Under the pieces are notes generated by a model. The model had not been told where the DNA came from, ran no database searches, and worked only from the letters and a program-made list of their open reading frames with translations. This document shows, in pieces, positions 42,781 to 51,079 of a stretch of 52,267 nucleotides of DNA. Every line of letters begins with the position of its first letter. Position 1 is the first letter of the stretch. The position numbers and the translations under genes were made by a program. This DNA is from CAZCJA01 sp964499015 (GTDB lineage: Bacteria > Elusimicrobiota > Elusimicrobia > F11): NCBI GenBank assembly GCA_964499015.1, contig CAZCJA010000005.1, positions 1-52,267 on the forward strand, given 5' to 3'.

Positions 42781-43964
42781 TTCTTTCAAACGGACGGCTG
42801 TTTGGTGCGGGCCTTCTGGGCCTCGCGCTCGCCCTATCCATCTCTGGTGTTTACGCGGGACTGGGTCTGTTCGTTATTTTTGGCACGCTCTCGTTTTTTG
42901 TCGATAAGAAATCGTTTTCCTGGACGCGCTCGCCGTTGGACATGCCCATCGCCGTCCTCTTGGTGTGGGGGACGTTGGTTTCGCAATTCAGCGACCAGTA
43001 TCCGATGATTCTTTTTTTCCTGTTCGCACACGCGGCCCGTGACAGCGACGCGCGCGCGCTTCTTAAATGGTTTTTGATCGGTTCCGCCGTCGGCGGCGCA
43101 TGGGCGGCCGCGCAAGCGTTCAGCGGTATTGTTTATCACCCGACGCCCGACACCTACACGATTCCGCCGCAATTTTCCGGCTGGCCGCGCGGTGTCATAG
43201 AAGCGCTGGCCGTGCACACCAACCGCGCCGTGGGCTCCCGCAGCCATGCTCTGACGTATGCCGAATGTTTGATGCCCGCGGTATTCCTTTTCCTCGTGCT
43301 GTTTACCAAGCGGCCGCGCCGGCTCATGGTTATCGGGTTTGTCTTGACCTTGCTTGGCGTGTTCTTTGCCCAAGGCCGGGCCGTTTGGCTGGGTGTGTTC
43401 GCGGGGCTGTTCGTTTTCTCCTGCTTTATGCCTCTAAAGAAACGTTTGGCCGCGTGGACGGCGCTTCTTTTTTGTGTTGTGGCGATCGGTGCGCTGGTAC
43501 CGAGCGTTCGCGGCCGGGCGCTTAGCGCGTTCTCCTCGTCCGCCGGCAGTGTGGCGGACCAGCAATCCAAGCAACTGCGGTTTTTTATCTGGAAAGAAGC
43601 ATTCGGCATTATTAAATCATCGCCGTTGGTGGGTGTGGGCAAAGAAGGCGTGAAAATTAATTTTAAAGAGGTCCCCGGATACGAAGACCGCGTGTGGAGC
43701 GAGGCGCACAGTATTTATCTCCAGCAAGCGGCCGAACGCGGCGTGATCGGGCTCGGGCTTTTGCTTTGGGTGTTCGTTGTGATTTTCCGCGCGTTCTGGC
43801 GGGCGCCCAGCGAGTGGCGCGCGCCGCTCATCGCTACGCTCACCGCGTTTTTGGTCGCGGGCCTGACGGAATCATGGATCAACGATTCCGAAGTAACGCT
43901 TATTTTCTGGACGTTTGTCGGCGCGGCGCACACGCTGCTCTTGAGGCATGATCATGACGCGTAA
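42777..43964 (+). CDS. O-antigen ligase (Wzy_C) family protein without TPRs
   Basis: 395 residues starting at ATG 42777; a longer frame from 42741 lies inside the acyltransferase gene and is less likely. It is polytopic (about ten helices). Landmarks are RAVGSRSHALTYAECLMP, GRAVWLGVFAG, and an extracytoplasmic loop with SSPLVGVGKEGVK followed by EAHSIYLQQAAERGVIGLGL. Placed in the lipid A/core cluster, this is the best candidate in the window for a classical WaaL-type ligase. The two TPR-bearing paralogues are at 17924-23519. Confidence 0.88.
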   Translation: MILSNGRLFGAGLLGLALALSISGVYAGLGLFVIFGTLSFFVDKKSFSWTRSPLDMPIAVLLVWGTLVSQFSDQYPMILFFLFAHAARDSDARALLKWFLIGSAVGGAWAAAQAFSGIVYHPTPDTYTIPPQFSGWPRGVIEALAVHTNRAVGSRSHALTYAECLMPAVFLFLVLFTKRPRRLMVIGFVLTLLGVFFAQGRAVWLGVFAGLFVFSCFMPLKKRLAAWTALLFCVVAIGALVPSVRGRALSAFSSSAGSVADQQSKQLRFFIWKEAFGIIKSSPLVGVGKEGVKINFKEVPGYEDRVWSEAHSIYLQQAAERGVIGLGLLLWVFVVIFRAFWRAPSEWRAPLIATLTAFLVAGLTESWINDSEVTLIFWTFVGAAHTLLLRHDHDA

Positions 43965-44496
43965 ACCGGCCGTTTTCTTGGACCGCGACGGCACGATATT
44001 AACGGAACGCGGCTATTTGACGGACGTGAACAAGATGGCCTTTTATTCGTTTGCGTTCACTGGAATGCGCCGGCTCATGAAAGCCGGATATAAATTGGTG
44101 TTGATCACCAATCAGTCCGGCGTTGGGCGCGGTTATTTAACATTAGACGAGTTGGACGCCATCCACCGCGCTTTCAAACAAAAGCTACGGGCAAATGGCG
44201 TGACGCTCTCCGGAATTTATTTCTGCCCGCACCGGCCCGACGATAATTGCCGGTGCCGCAAACCAAAGCCGTATCTCGTCCGTAAAGCGGCCAGGGAACT
44301 TCATTTGGACCTTAAAAAATCATTCGTGATCGGGGATCAGGCGCGTGACGTTGAGCTGGCCAACCGCAGCGGCGCGCGCGGGATCCTTGTATTGACCGGA
44401 GCGGGCCGCTCGCACGCGCGCGCGGTTCGTAAAACCGCCGCCACGGTGGCCCGCAACTTAAAAACCGCCGCGGATTGGATCGCGGCCCACTCATGA
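43948..44496 (+). CDS. gmhB: D-glycero-D-manno-heptose 1,7-bisphosphate 7-phosphatase (HAD family)
   Basis: 182 residues. HAD motif I FLDRDGTI (Asp12, Asp14), ITNQSGVGRGY, the GmhB zinc loop CPHRPDDNCRCRKPKP (Cys93, His95, Cys101, Cys103) and VIGDQARDVELA. It makes heptose 1-phosphate for ADP-heptose, fitting the two GT9 heptosyltransferase-like genes here. The start may be Met1 or Met3. It overlaps the ligase gene by 17 nt and the next gene by 4 nt. Confidence 0.94.
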   Translation: MIMTRKPAVFLDRDGTILTERGYLTDVNKMAFYSFAFTGMRRLMKAGYKLVLITNQSGVGRGYLTLDELDAIHRAFKQKLRANGVTLSGIYFCPHRPDDNCRCRKPKPYLVRKAARELHLDLKKSFVIGDQARDVELANRSGARGILVLTGAGRSHARAVRKTAATVARNLKTAADWIAAHS

Positions 44497-46544
44497 AAGC
44501 GCGCCTCGGCATCACGGCGGGACTTCTTCTTTTAATCGTCATCAACGCCGTCACCGTCTTGAATTGGATCAAGAAAGACACGCGTCCGACGGCTTGGGAT
44601 GAATCCATCCACACGCTGGTCTCGTTCGAATACAAGGAACGCGCGCAGAGCGACAATAAACTCTCCCTCCTCCAGCCCGCATACTTCAGTTATCCGCCGC
44701 TGTATCACTATATGGTGGCGGCCGCGCTCGGACGCGTCGACACGGTGGCCGATACCGGTGCGGTGGTGAACATCATCGCCTGCTCGGTTTTGATCGTTCT
44801 TATCTTTTTAATCGGCCTAAACGTGGCGGGACCGCTGGAAGGGTTGGTGGCTGCCGCGTTGTTCGTCGCTTATCCGATGATCGGCTACATTCAACACATC
44901 ACGATCATTGATCTCTGGCTGACGGTGTGGGTGGCGGCGGCGCTGTACGCGTTGCTCCGTTCGGACGGTTTCGAAAGTCTGGGTTGGTCGGCCGCCTTTG
45001 GCGCCGCGATGGGCCTGGGCCTGATGACCAAATGGACCGCGCCCGCGTATGTGCTGTTCCCGTTCGTCGCCGCCGCGCTTATCGCCGTCCGCAACCGGCG
45101 CTGGGGTTCGCTCGGCGTGGCCGCGTTGGTCGCCCTCGTGATCGCGGGGCCGTGGTACGCCATTAATGCTTTGCCGGCCCTCTCACACACCAGTAATTAC
45201 GCGGCGCAAACCCCGGCGGGCGGCATCGTGTGGTCGGGATGGAAAAATATTTTCTGGTACGCGGTGTCGATCCAACGCCAAACCGGCTTTCTCGCTTTTC
45301 TGTTAATTCCCGGGCTTGTCGCGGTGTTCTGGCGCCCGCGCCTGCAGCCGCTTCTGCTCTGCGTTCTCGGCACGTATATTTTGTTCAGCTTGATCAGCAA
45401 TAAGAACGATCGTTATTTCATGCCCGCGCTTCCATCAGTGGCGTTGCTGAGCGCCGCGTGGCTGCCGCCGCGCCGCTGGATGCACGCGATCCTCTTTGCG
45501 CTGGCGGTGTTGTCCTTCGTCATCGTGAAGGACGAATTTCCGCGCGCCGAAGACTGGAAGCACAAAGAAGTGATCGAAACCATTTTGACGCTAAAGAAAG
45601 ACCCCGCCCGTTTATCCCGGGTGACGGTCGTTTCCAACACCCCGTATTTCCACAGCAACTCCTTCGACGTCGATCTGAAGGCCGCTGGAATTAAAACGTT
45701 GGATTTTAAAGGCGTGCCGAAACGCCGCTGGTTCGAATTTTCCGAATTCATTTTGACCAAAACGGGCGACGTGGGCCCGAAGCTGGGATCGGCCAGCATC
45801 ATGGGGCCCGTGGAATTTCTGCGCAAGCCGGAGCCGTGGTTCGATAAGGTCTTTAAGAAAAAAGCGACGTGGCCGCTGCCCGACGGATCGGAAGCCATTT
45901 TGTACCAGCAGGAGCCGGCGGGCCAGCCGATCGGCGACGTGGGCTTGTTTAATTTGTCGCTCACAAATTTGCAGATCCCCAACGTTTCGGCGCAGCAGGT
46001 GGAACTGCGCGCGGTCCCCGTGTCCAAAGAAAAAACCGGCGTGGGCGAACTCAAAGAGCTGTCGCTTCGTTCCGGCCGGTTGATGTACAAAGGAGTGGAG
46101 TTGAAAAATGTTTCAATCCGGCTCGTTAAGCCTCAGGTCAACCTGCCGTTGTTTCTCGAGACGCAGGAAATTCAATTGTTGTCGCTCGATCGCCTGCAGC
46201 CGAGCGCGGAGCTGGATAAAAACGCGCTGCTGACGATGATGGAAGGAAAAGCCAAGTGGTTGAAGAACCCGATTTTGGAACTGGAAAACGGACTGCTGAC
46301 CATCGGCGGAAAAGCGTTCGGTAAGATTCCGCTGCGCATCGCACTGGAGGCGGAGGTCGCCGATAAAACGTTTCGCACGCGCTTGAAACGGATCTCGGCG
46401 GCGGGCATTTCGCTGCCCGCGTTTTTCTTTCGCACGCTCACCGACCGCGTAATTTCGCTTTCTCCCAATGACGACATGCTTTATCATCTGGACATCGGCG
46501 ACTTCCGGGAAGAGGGTGGGGTCTTGAAGATCACCGCGTCATGA
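44493..46544 (+). CDS. GT-C (PMT/ArnT-like) glycosyltransferase fused to a DUF2993-like domain
   Basis: 683 residues from ATG 44493, which overlaps the gmhB TGA. Residues about 1-370 are a PMT_2-type membrane enzyme with PTAWDESIHTLVSFEY in the first loop (acidic pair) and YFSYPPLYHYMV. Residues about 480-683 are soluble and resemble DUF2993 (LmeA-like lipid-binding domain): NLSLTNLQIPNVSAQQVELR, ALLTMMEGKAKWLKNPILEL, GLLTIGGKAFGKIPLRIALE, ISAAGISLPAFFFRTLTDRV. The fusion would place a lipid-binding domain next to a polyprenyl-sugar transferase. The substrate is unknown. Confidence 0.8.
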   Translation: MKARLGITAGLLLLIVINAVTVLNWIKKDTRPTAWDESIHTLVSFEYKERAQSDNKLSLLQPAYFSYPPLYHYMVAAALGRVDTVADTGAVVNIIACSVLIVLIFLIGLNVAGPLEGLVAAALFVAYPMIGYIQHITIIDLWLTVWVAAALYALLRSDGFESLGWSAAFGAAMGLGLMTKWTAPAYVLFPFVAAALIAVRNRRWGSLGVAALVALVIAGPWYAINALPALSHTSNYAAQTPAGGIVWSGWKNIFWYAVSIQRQTGFLAFLLIPGLVAVFWRPRLQPLLLCVLGTYILFSLISNKNDRYFMPALPSVALLSAAWLPPRRWMHAILFALAVLSFVIVKDEFPRAEDWKHKEVIETILTLKKDPARLSRVTVVSNTPYFHSNSFDVDLKAAGIKTLDFKGVPKRRWFEFSEFILTKTGDVGPKLGSASIMGPVEFLRKPEPWFDKVFKKKATWPLPDGSEAILYQQEPAGQPIGDVGLFNLSLTNLQIPNVSAQQVELRAVPVSKEKTGVGELKELSLRSGRLMYKGVELKNVSIRLVKPQVNLPLFLETQEIQLLSLDRLQPSAELDKNALLTMMEGKAKWLKNPILELENGLLTIGGKAFGKIPLRIALEAEVADKTFRTRLKRISAAGISLPAFFFRTLTDRVISLSPNDDMLYHLDIGDFREEGGVLKITAS

Positions 46545-47338
46545 AAAAACTTTTTTTGATCATGGGGCTTTCACTTTGCGCGCTGCCTTTGCAGGCGGCG
46601 TCAACGTCCACCATTAAACTTTCCACCGTCACGAACCGGGCGTTCTATCCCGGTGAAAAATTTGTTTTCGCAATTAAGTATGAATTTATCCACGCCGGCG
46701 AAGCGTCTCTCGAGGTGACGCGCAGCGTTTTTGTGGCCAGCCGTCCGACGCTGGGATTTATGTCCATAGCCAAATCAAACAATTTTGTCGACGCGTTCTT
46801 TAAGGTGCGCGACTTCAACGGTTCGCAGGTGGACGAGGCGTCGCTTGCCTCGGTTAATTTTCATCAGAATCTGCGCGAAGGCGGATACCGGGTGGTCCGC
46901 AATACGTCCATCAATTACGCGCGCGGCACCTACACCTACGAGAAGCACTACAAGGGAAAAATCACCAAACGCGACGGGCCGGTTACGCAGCCGGCCAGCG
47001 ATATGCTGTCGGCCTTTTTCTATATTCGCGCGCAGCCGCTCGAACCCGGCAAGGAGTATTCTCTGGTTGTTTTTTCCGACGGAGATACCTTTCCGATGAA
47101 AGTGTCCGTCGATAAGAAAATCGAGAAAATTCGCGTCGCGGCCGGCGAGTTTGAATGCCTGCGCGTTCGTCCCGCGCTTGTGGGGGACTCCATTTTTCGC
47201 GCGGAAGACGGAAAGATGACCATTTGGCTCACCAACGACGAACGCAAAATGCCGGTGTTGATTCGTTCCAAGGTCGCCGTGGGCGCGTTTGACGCGGAGT
47301 TATCGTCGTTCCGGGCGGGGCAGCCCGACCAACCGTAA
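46541..47338 (+). CDS. DUF3108 domain protein with signal peptide
   Basis: 265 residues: a Sec signal (MKKLFLIMGLSLCALPLQAA), then the DUF3108 pattern YPGEKFVFAIKYEFIHAGEASLEV, PASDMLSAFFYIRAQPLEPG, and VAAGEFECLRVRPAL with TIWLTNDERKMPVLIRSKVAVG. Exported beta-rich protein of unknown function, often found near lipid or LPS genes. It overlaps the GT-C gene upstream by 4 nt, and its 3' end overlaps the convergent GT-C gene by 39 nt. Confidence 0.85.
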   Translation: MKKLFLIMGLSLCALPLQAASTSTIKLSTVTNRAFYPGEKFVFAIKYEFIHAGEASLEVTRSVFVASRPTLGFMSIAKSNNFVDAFFKVRDFNGSQVDEASLASVNFHQNLREGGYRVVRNTSINYARGTYTYEKHYKGKITKRDGPVTQPASDMLSAFFYIRAQPLEPGKEYSLVVFSDGDTFPMKVSVDKKIEKIRVAAGEFECLRVRPALVGDSIFRAEDGKMTIWLTNDERKMPVLIRSKVAVGAFDAELSSFRAGQPDQP

Positions 47339-48811
47339 ATCAAAAATCCCCAGCAGCAAAACCCCGTAGCGCCGGATCGCAAAAACCGGTTCCATCTCCG
47401 ACAACCCGTTATCCTGCCGCTGCTGCTCGCTCACCACAATTCGAAAATCCGCGTTTGATTCGCACGAGAGTGTTATGTCCGCCCGTTTCATGCAGTCGAT
47501 GAGATGCGGCGCGTAGGAGCAGACCACAGCGTTGGCGGGCGCGTTCTCATTCAGCCAGCGGATGCCCTGCACCAGCGGCGCCGCCCAGACGTTGAGATTA
47601 AATTGGCGTTCCACATGTCCGCGCGTCGCCAGGCGCGTCACCTCATTCACGTACGATCCTTCAAACGGATGAACGATCAGGACTTCGATTAATAGCCAGG
47701 CGGGAACCAGCGCGTGCACAAATTTCCAGCGCGGCCGCGCCGCCAGTAAGCGCGCCGCGCCGATGCCGGCGAAGATAACCAGCGGCGCCACGCAGATAAA
47801 AACGTGCCGCATGCCGTCGTAGCGCGTCACGGAGGGAATCAGGCGCGCCAGAATCGGCACCGCAAACCACAGCGGGAGGACGGCGAACAAATATTTTTTA
47901 TCGCCGGATCGATCACGAAACGCTTTGGACAGCCCATAAACAAAGAAGGCAAATGTAACGAGCGGGATCACCGCCAGGAAATTGACGGGGGTGTAGTGCC
48001 AGGGCAGCGTGGTCGCGTCATAACGGCGTCCTAAGTAAATAACGCTGTTGTTCATGAACGGTTGGGCGAAGAAGGTGATGGAGCGCCAGGGATAGAGCGG
48101 ATCCGTCCACAGGATCGGCCAGCTGGCGTACAGAGCGGCGATGGCGGCCCCGCCCCAGATGAAAAGGAATAACGCGCCGCGTTTCGGTGGTTTTATGCCG
48201 ACGAAGAGTCCGGCAATAAAAGCCGGCGCGAGCAAGAGCGCGTTTAAGCTGGTCGCCGCCGATAAGCCGAAAAGAACACCAGCCATAACGGCGGCGCGGA
48301 CCGTTTGGCGGCGCAAAAAAACATCAAACGCGTAAAGGGCGGCGACGGCGATCGATAAAAAGGGCACGTCTTTGGGATTGTAGTGGCTGTGGGCAATAAA
48401 AGTTGGGAAAAGGGCGAGAAAAAGGACCGCATAGAAGCCCGCCATGGGCCCCCAATGGCGCGTCACCAGCAGTAAAAGAAACACCAGTCCCGCCGTTGCC
48501 CATAGGACATTGAAGTAATGCCGGGCCGAGACGCATTCATGCCCCAGTTTCGTGGCCAAGCTCGCGGCCGCGTAGCTTACGCTCGCGTAAAACGTGGGAT
48601 GGTAGGCGTTGTCGAGGAACTCGGCGTCGTGTTGGCTGAGCGGCTGCGACAACCCGACGTAGGACCCCGCCAGTTGAAGCGCGTGCTGGCCGCGCCAGAA
48701 CGCGCGTCCTTCGTCGTACGTGAGGCCGTATTGGCGCAGATTGGCGAGATTAATAATGAGGAAGAGCCCAATAACGGCCCAGGCGGCAATTTTGCTCGTT
48801 TTTTCGCTCAT
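47300..48811 (-). CDS. GT-C (PMT_2-type) membrane glycosyltransferase
   Basis: 503 residues. About ten hydrophobic helices. The first extracytoplasmic loop has YGLTYDEGRAFWRGQHAL (Asp-Glu pair), then NAYHPTFYASVSYAAASL and IAHSHYNPKDVPFLSIAVAA, typical of PMT_2/ArnT-like enzymes using polyprenyl-phosphate sugar donors. A C-terminal soluble part (about 385-503) is not recognised. It is the only minus-strand gene in this part of the window. It is transcribed away from pheA and converges on the DUF3108 gene. Confidence 0.85.
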   Translation of the reverse strand: MSEKTSKIAAWAVIGLFLIINLANLRQYGLTYDEGRAFWRGQHALQLAGSYVGLSQPLSQHDAEFLDNAYHPTFYASVSYAAASLATKLGHECVSARHYFNVLWATAGLVFLLLLVTRHWGPMAGFYAVLFLALFPTFIAHSHYNPKDVPFLSIAVAALYAFDVFLRRQTVRAAVMAGVLFGLSAATSLNALLLAPAFIAGLFVGIKPPKRGALFLFIWGGAAIAALYASWPILWTDPLYPWRSITFFAQPFMNNSVIYLGRRYDATTLPWHYTPVNFLAVIPLVTFAFFVYGLSKAFRDRSGDKKYLFAVLPLWFAVPILARLIPSVTRYDGMRHVFICVAPLVIFAGIGAARLLAARPRWKFVHALVPAWLLIEVLIVHPFEGSYVNEVTRLATRGHVERQFNLNVWAAPLVQGIRWLNENAPANAVVCSYAPHLIDCMKRADITLSCESNADFRIVVSEQQRQDNGLSEMEPVFAIRRYGVLLLGIFDLRLVGLPRPERR

Positions 48812-48870
48812 GACGGAGCTATTAGAACCAATTTCAAACCCCGCGGAAATAGTCTATGATACGGCCTCCT

Positions 48871-49944
48871 ATGTCGAAAAATCCCCTGCAAAAACATCGC
48901 GAAGCCGTTGATGCCATTGATAATGAGCTTCTTGCGCTCCTGAACAAGCGGGCGCAGGTCGTTCAGGGCATTGGCCGCATCAAAGCGGAGAACGGAGAAC
49001 AGGTGTTTTCCAGCGAGCGCGAACGCGCCATTTTGGACCGCATGAGCGAATTGAACAAGGGGCCGCTTCCGGAAGAAGCGGTGAATGATATTTTCCAGTC
49101 GGTTTTCACCGCGCACCGTTCCTTGCAGCGCAAGCTGCAGATCGCCTACTTCGGCCCCGAAGCCACCTTCACGCATCAGCTCGCGGTGAAGCATTTTGGG
49201 CGCAATTGCGAATACATCCCTCTCCCGTCGATTCGCGACGTCTTCAGTGAGGTTGAGGCAAAGCGCGCCGATTACGGCGTCGTGCCGATTGAAAATTCGA
49301 CGGAAGGCATCGTCAACCACACGCTGGACATGTTCGTCAATTCGGATTTGTCCATCGTCGCCGAACGCGAAGAACCGATCAACCATCACCTGTTCTCCGT
49401 ATCCGGAGACATAAAAAAAGTGAAGGGCGTTTACTCGCACCCGCAGGCGCTGGCCCAATGCCGCAAATGGCTGGAAGCGCGCTTGCCGAACGCTGCCGTT
49501 CACGAAACGCTTTCCACCGCGGACGCGGCCGTCCACGCGACGCTCGACCCGACGGCCGCCGCCATCGCCTCGCAAGCGGCGGGGGAGATCTATCATTTGA
49601 AAACGGTCGCGGCGAAAATTGAGGACTCGATCGATAACACCACGCGCTTTCTCATTATTGGAGAAGCGGTGCCCAAGTCGACCGGCAAGGACAAAACATC
49701 CGTTTTGTTCTCGGTTAAGGACCGCGTCGGCGCTCTGTATGACACACTGCAGGTGTTCAAGAAAGCGAATTTGAATATGACCAAGATCGAATCGCGCCCG
49801 ACCAAGAAAAAAGTATGGGAATACATATTCTTCGTGGATTTTGTCGGCCACCAGTCGGACAAGAAAGTCCAGAAAGCGCTGACGGAACTGCGCCGCAAGT
49901 GCGCGTACCTCAAGGTTCTCGGCTCCTATCCTTACGGGGTCTGA
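48871..49944 (+). CDS. pheA: Chorismate mutase/prephenate dehydratase (P-protein)
   Basis: 357 residues from ATG 48871 (ATG 48856 is an in-frame alternative). Three domains in the usual order: chorismate mutase (about 1-85, HREAVDAIDNELLALLNKRA), prephenate dehydratase (about 90-275, YFGPEATFTHQLA, VVPIENSTEGIVNHTLDMF, IEDSIDNTTRFLII), and an ACT regulatory domain (about 285-357, GALYDTLQVFKKANLNMTKI then ESRP). It converts chorismate to phenylpyruvate, and the ACT domain suggests feedback by phenylalanine. A TATGAT hexamer lies 10 nt before the ATG, so the leader may be very short. Confidence 0.95.
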   Translation: MSKNPLQKHREAVDAIDNELLALLNKRAQVVQGIGRIKAENGEQVFSSERERAILDRMSELNKGPLPEEAVNDIFQSVFTAHRSLQRKLQIAYFGPEATFTHQLAVKHFGRNCEYIPLPSIRDVFSEVEAKRADYGVVPIENSTEGIVNHTLDMFVNSDLSIVAEREEPINHHLFSVSGDIKKVKGVYSHPQALAQCRKWLEARLPNAAVHETLSTADAAVHATLDPTAAAIASQAAGEIYHLKTVAAKIEDSIDNTTRFLIIGEAVPKSTGKDKTSVLFSVKDRVGALYDTLQVFKKANLNMTKIESRPTKKKVWEYIFFVDFVGHQSDKKVQKALTELRRKCAYLKVLGSYPYGV

Positions 49945-49960
49945 GCCGCTCTTTCCATTT

Positions 49961-51079
49961 ATGAATCAAACGTCAACATTTCCTGTCGTTCCTCGTCCCG
50001 AATTGGACCGCCTGCTTGAATATATGCCGGGGTTATCGCTCGAGCAGATTCGCCGCCAATACGGCCTGACCAAAGTGGTCAAGCTCGCGTCGAATGAGAA
50101 CCCGCTTGGACCCTCGCCGAAAGGCATGAAGGCCTATAAGGACGTGGCGGAGAATTTGTTTCGTTATCCGGATTCGCGCAGCCTCGACTTGCGCCGCATG
50201 CTGGCCACCAAATTCCACAAAGACGTTCAGGAAATTATCATCGGCGCCGGATCGGACGAGATCATCGAGCTCTTGGCCAAGGCGTATTTGTCGCCGTTCG
50301 ATGAAGTGGTCGTTTCCGAGTCCTCGTTTCTGCAATACCGCATCGCCGCCGAACTGATGGGCGCGCGCGCGATCGTCGTTCCGCAGAAGAATTTGAAGCA
50401 AGATTTACGCGCGATGGCCGCGGCCGCGACGAAACGGACGAAATTTGTGTTTATCGCGAACCCGAACAATCCGACCGGGACCTACAACAACCGTTCCGAA
50501 GTGGATGAGTTTCTGTCGGCGCTGCCCGCGCACGTGGTGCCCGTGTTTGACGAAGCCTATTTCGAATACGCGGAAACGAACACGGATTATCCGTCCATCG
50601 CGGAGGAATTTTTCCGCAAACGCCCCATGGTCGTGCTGCGCACATTTTCGAAAGCGTTCGGCTTGGCCGGGCTGCGCGTCGGCTACGGTATCGCGCCGGA
50701 ACAGTTCGTGCGCACCATCGACAAAATCAAGCCGCCGTTCAACGTGTCCGTGCCCGCGCAGGCGGCCGCTTCGGCCGCTCTTTTCGACGAGGCGCACATC
50801 AAGAAGACCGTGAAGATGAACGACGCCGAACGGGAAAAACTGGCCAAGGAGCTGGCCGGCATGGGCTTTGCCGTCGTGCCGTCGGCCGCGAATTTCATTC
50901 TTTTCCAGGTTAAGCCCTGGACGGGACGTTTGTTGTTTGAGCGCCTGCTGCACGAAGGCGTGGTGGCGCGCTCGGTTGACGAATACGGCCTGCCCGATTA
51001 CCTGCGTGTCACGGTGGGCCAGCCGAATGAAAACAAAATATTCCTGAAAGCATTAAGGGAGGTTGTGAACAGCAAATGA
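49961..51079 (+). CDS. hisC: HisC-type aminotransferase (histidinol-phosphate/aromatic)
   Basis: 372 residues, class II/I PLP aminotransferase of the HisC group: SNENPLGPSP, GAGSDEIIELL, NPNNPTGT, VFDEAYFEY and RTFSKAFGLAGLRVGYG with PLP lysine Lys231. By sequence it is HisC-like. By position between pheA and aroF it probably also, or mainly, aminates phenylpyruvate and hydroxyphenylpyruvate. No other histidine genes are visible here. It overlaps aroF by 4 nt. Confidence 0.88.
   Translation: MNQTSTFPVVPRPELDRLLEYMPGLSLEQIRRQYGLTKVVKLASNENPLGPSPKGMKAYKDVAENLFRYPDSRSLDLRRMLATKFHKDVQEIIIGAGSDEIIELLAKAYLSPFDEVVVSESSFLQYRIAAELMGARAIVVPQKNLKQDLRAMAAAATKRTKFVFIANPNNPTGTYNNRSEVDEFLSALPAHVVPVFDEAYFEYAETNTDYPSIAEEFFRKRPMVVLRTFSKAFGLAGLRVGYGIAPEQFVRTIDKIKPPFNVSVPAQAAASAALFDEAHIKKTVKMNDAEREKLAKELAGMGFAVVPSAANFILFQVKPWTGRLLFERLLHEGVVARSVDEYGLPDYLRVTVGQPNENKIFLKALREVVNSK

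Noticed and set aside
48808..49851. Long minus-strand frame (347 codons) opposite pheA
   Set aside because: Fully overlaps a well-supported P-protein and has shadow-frame composition (Arg, His, Phe, Gln-rich).
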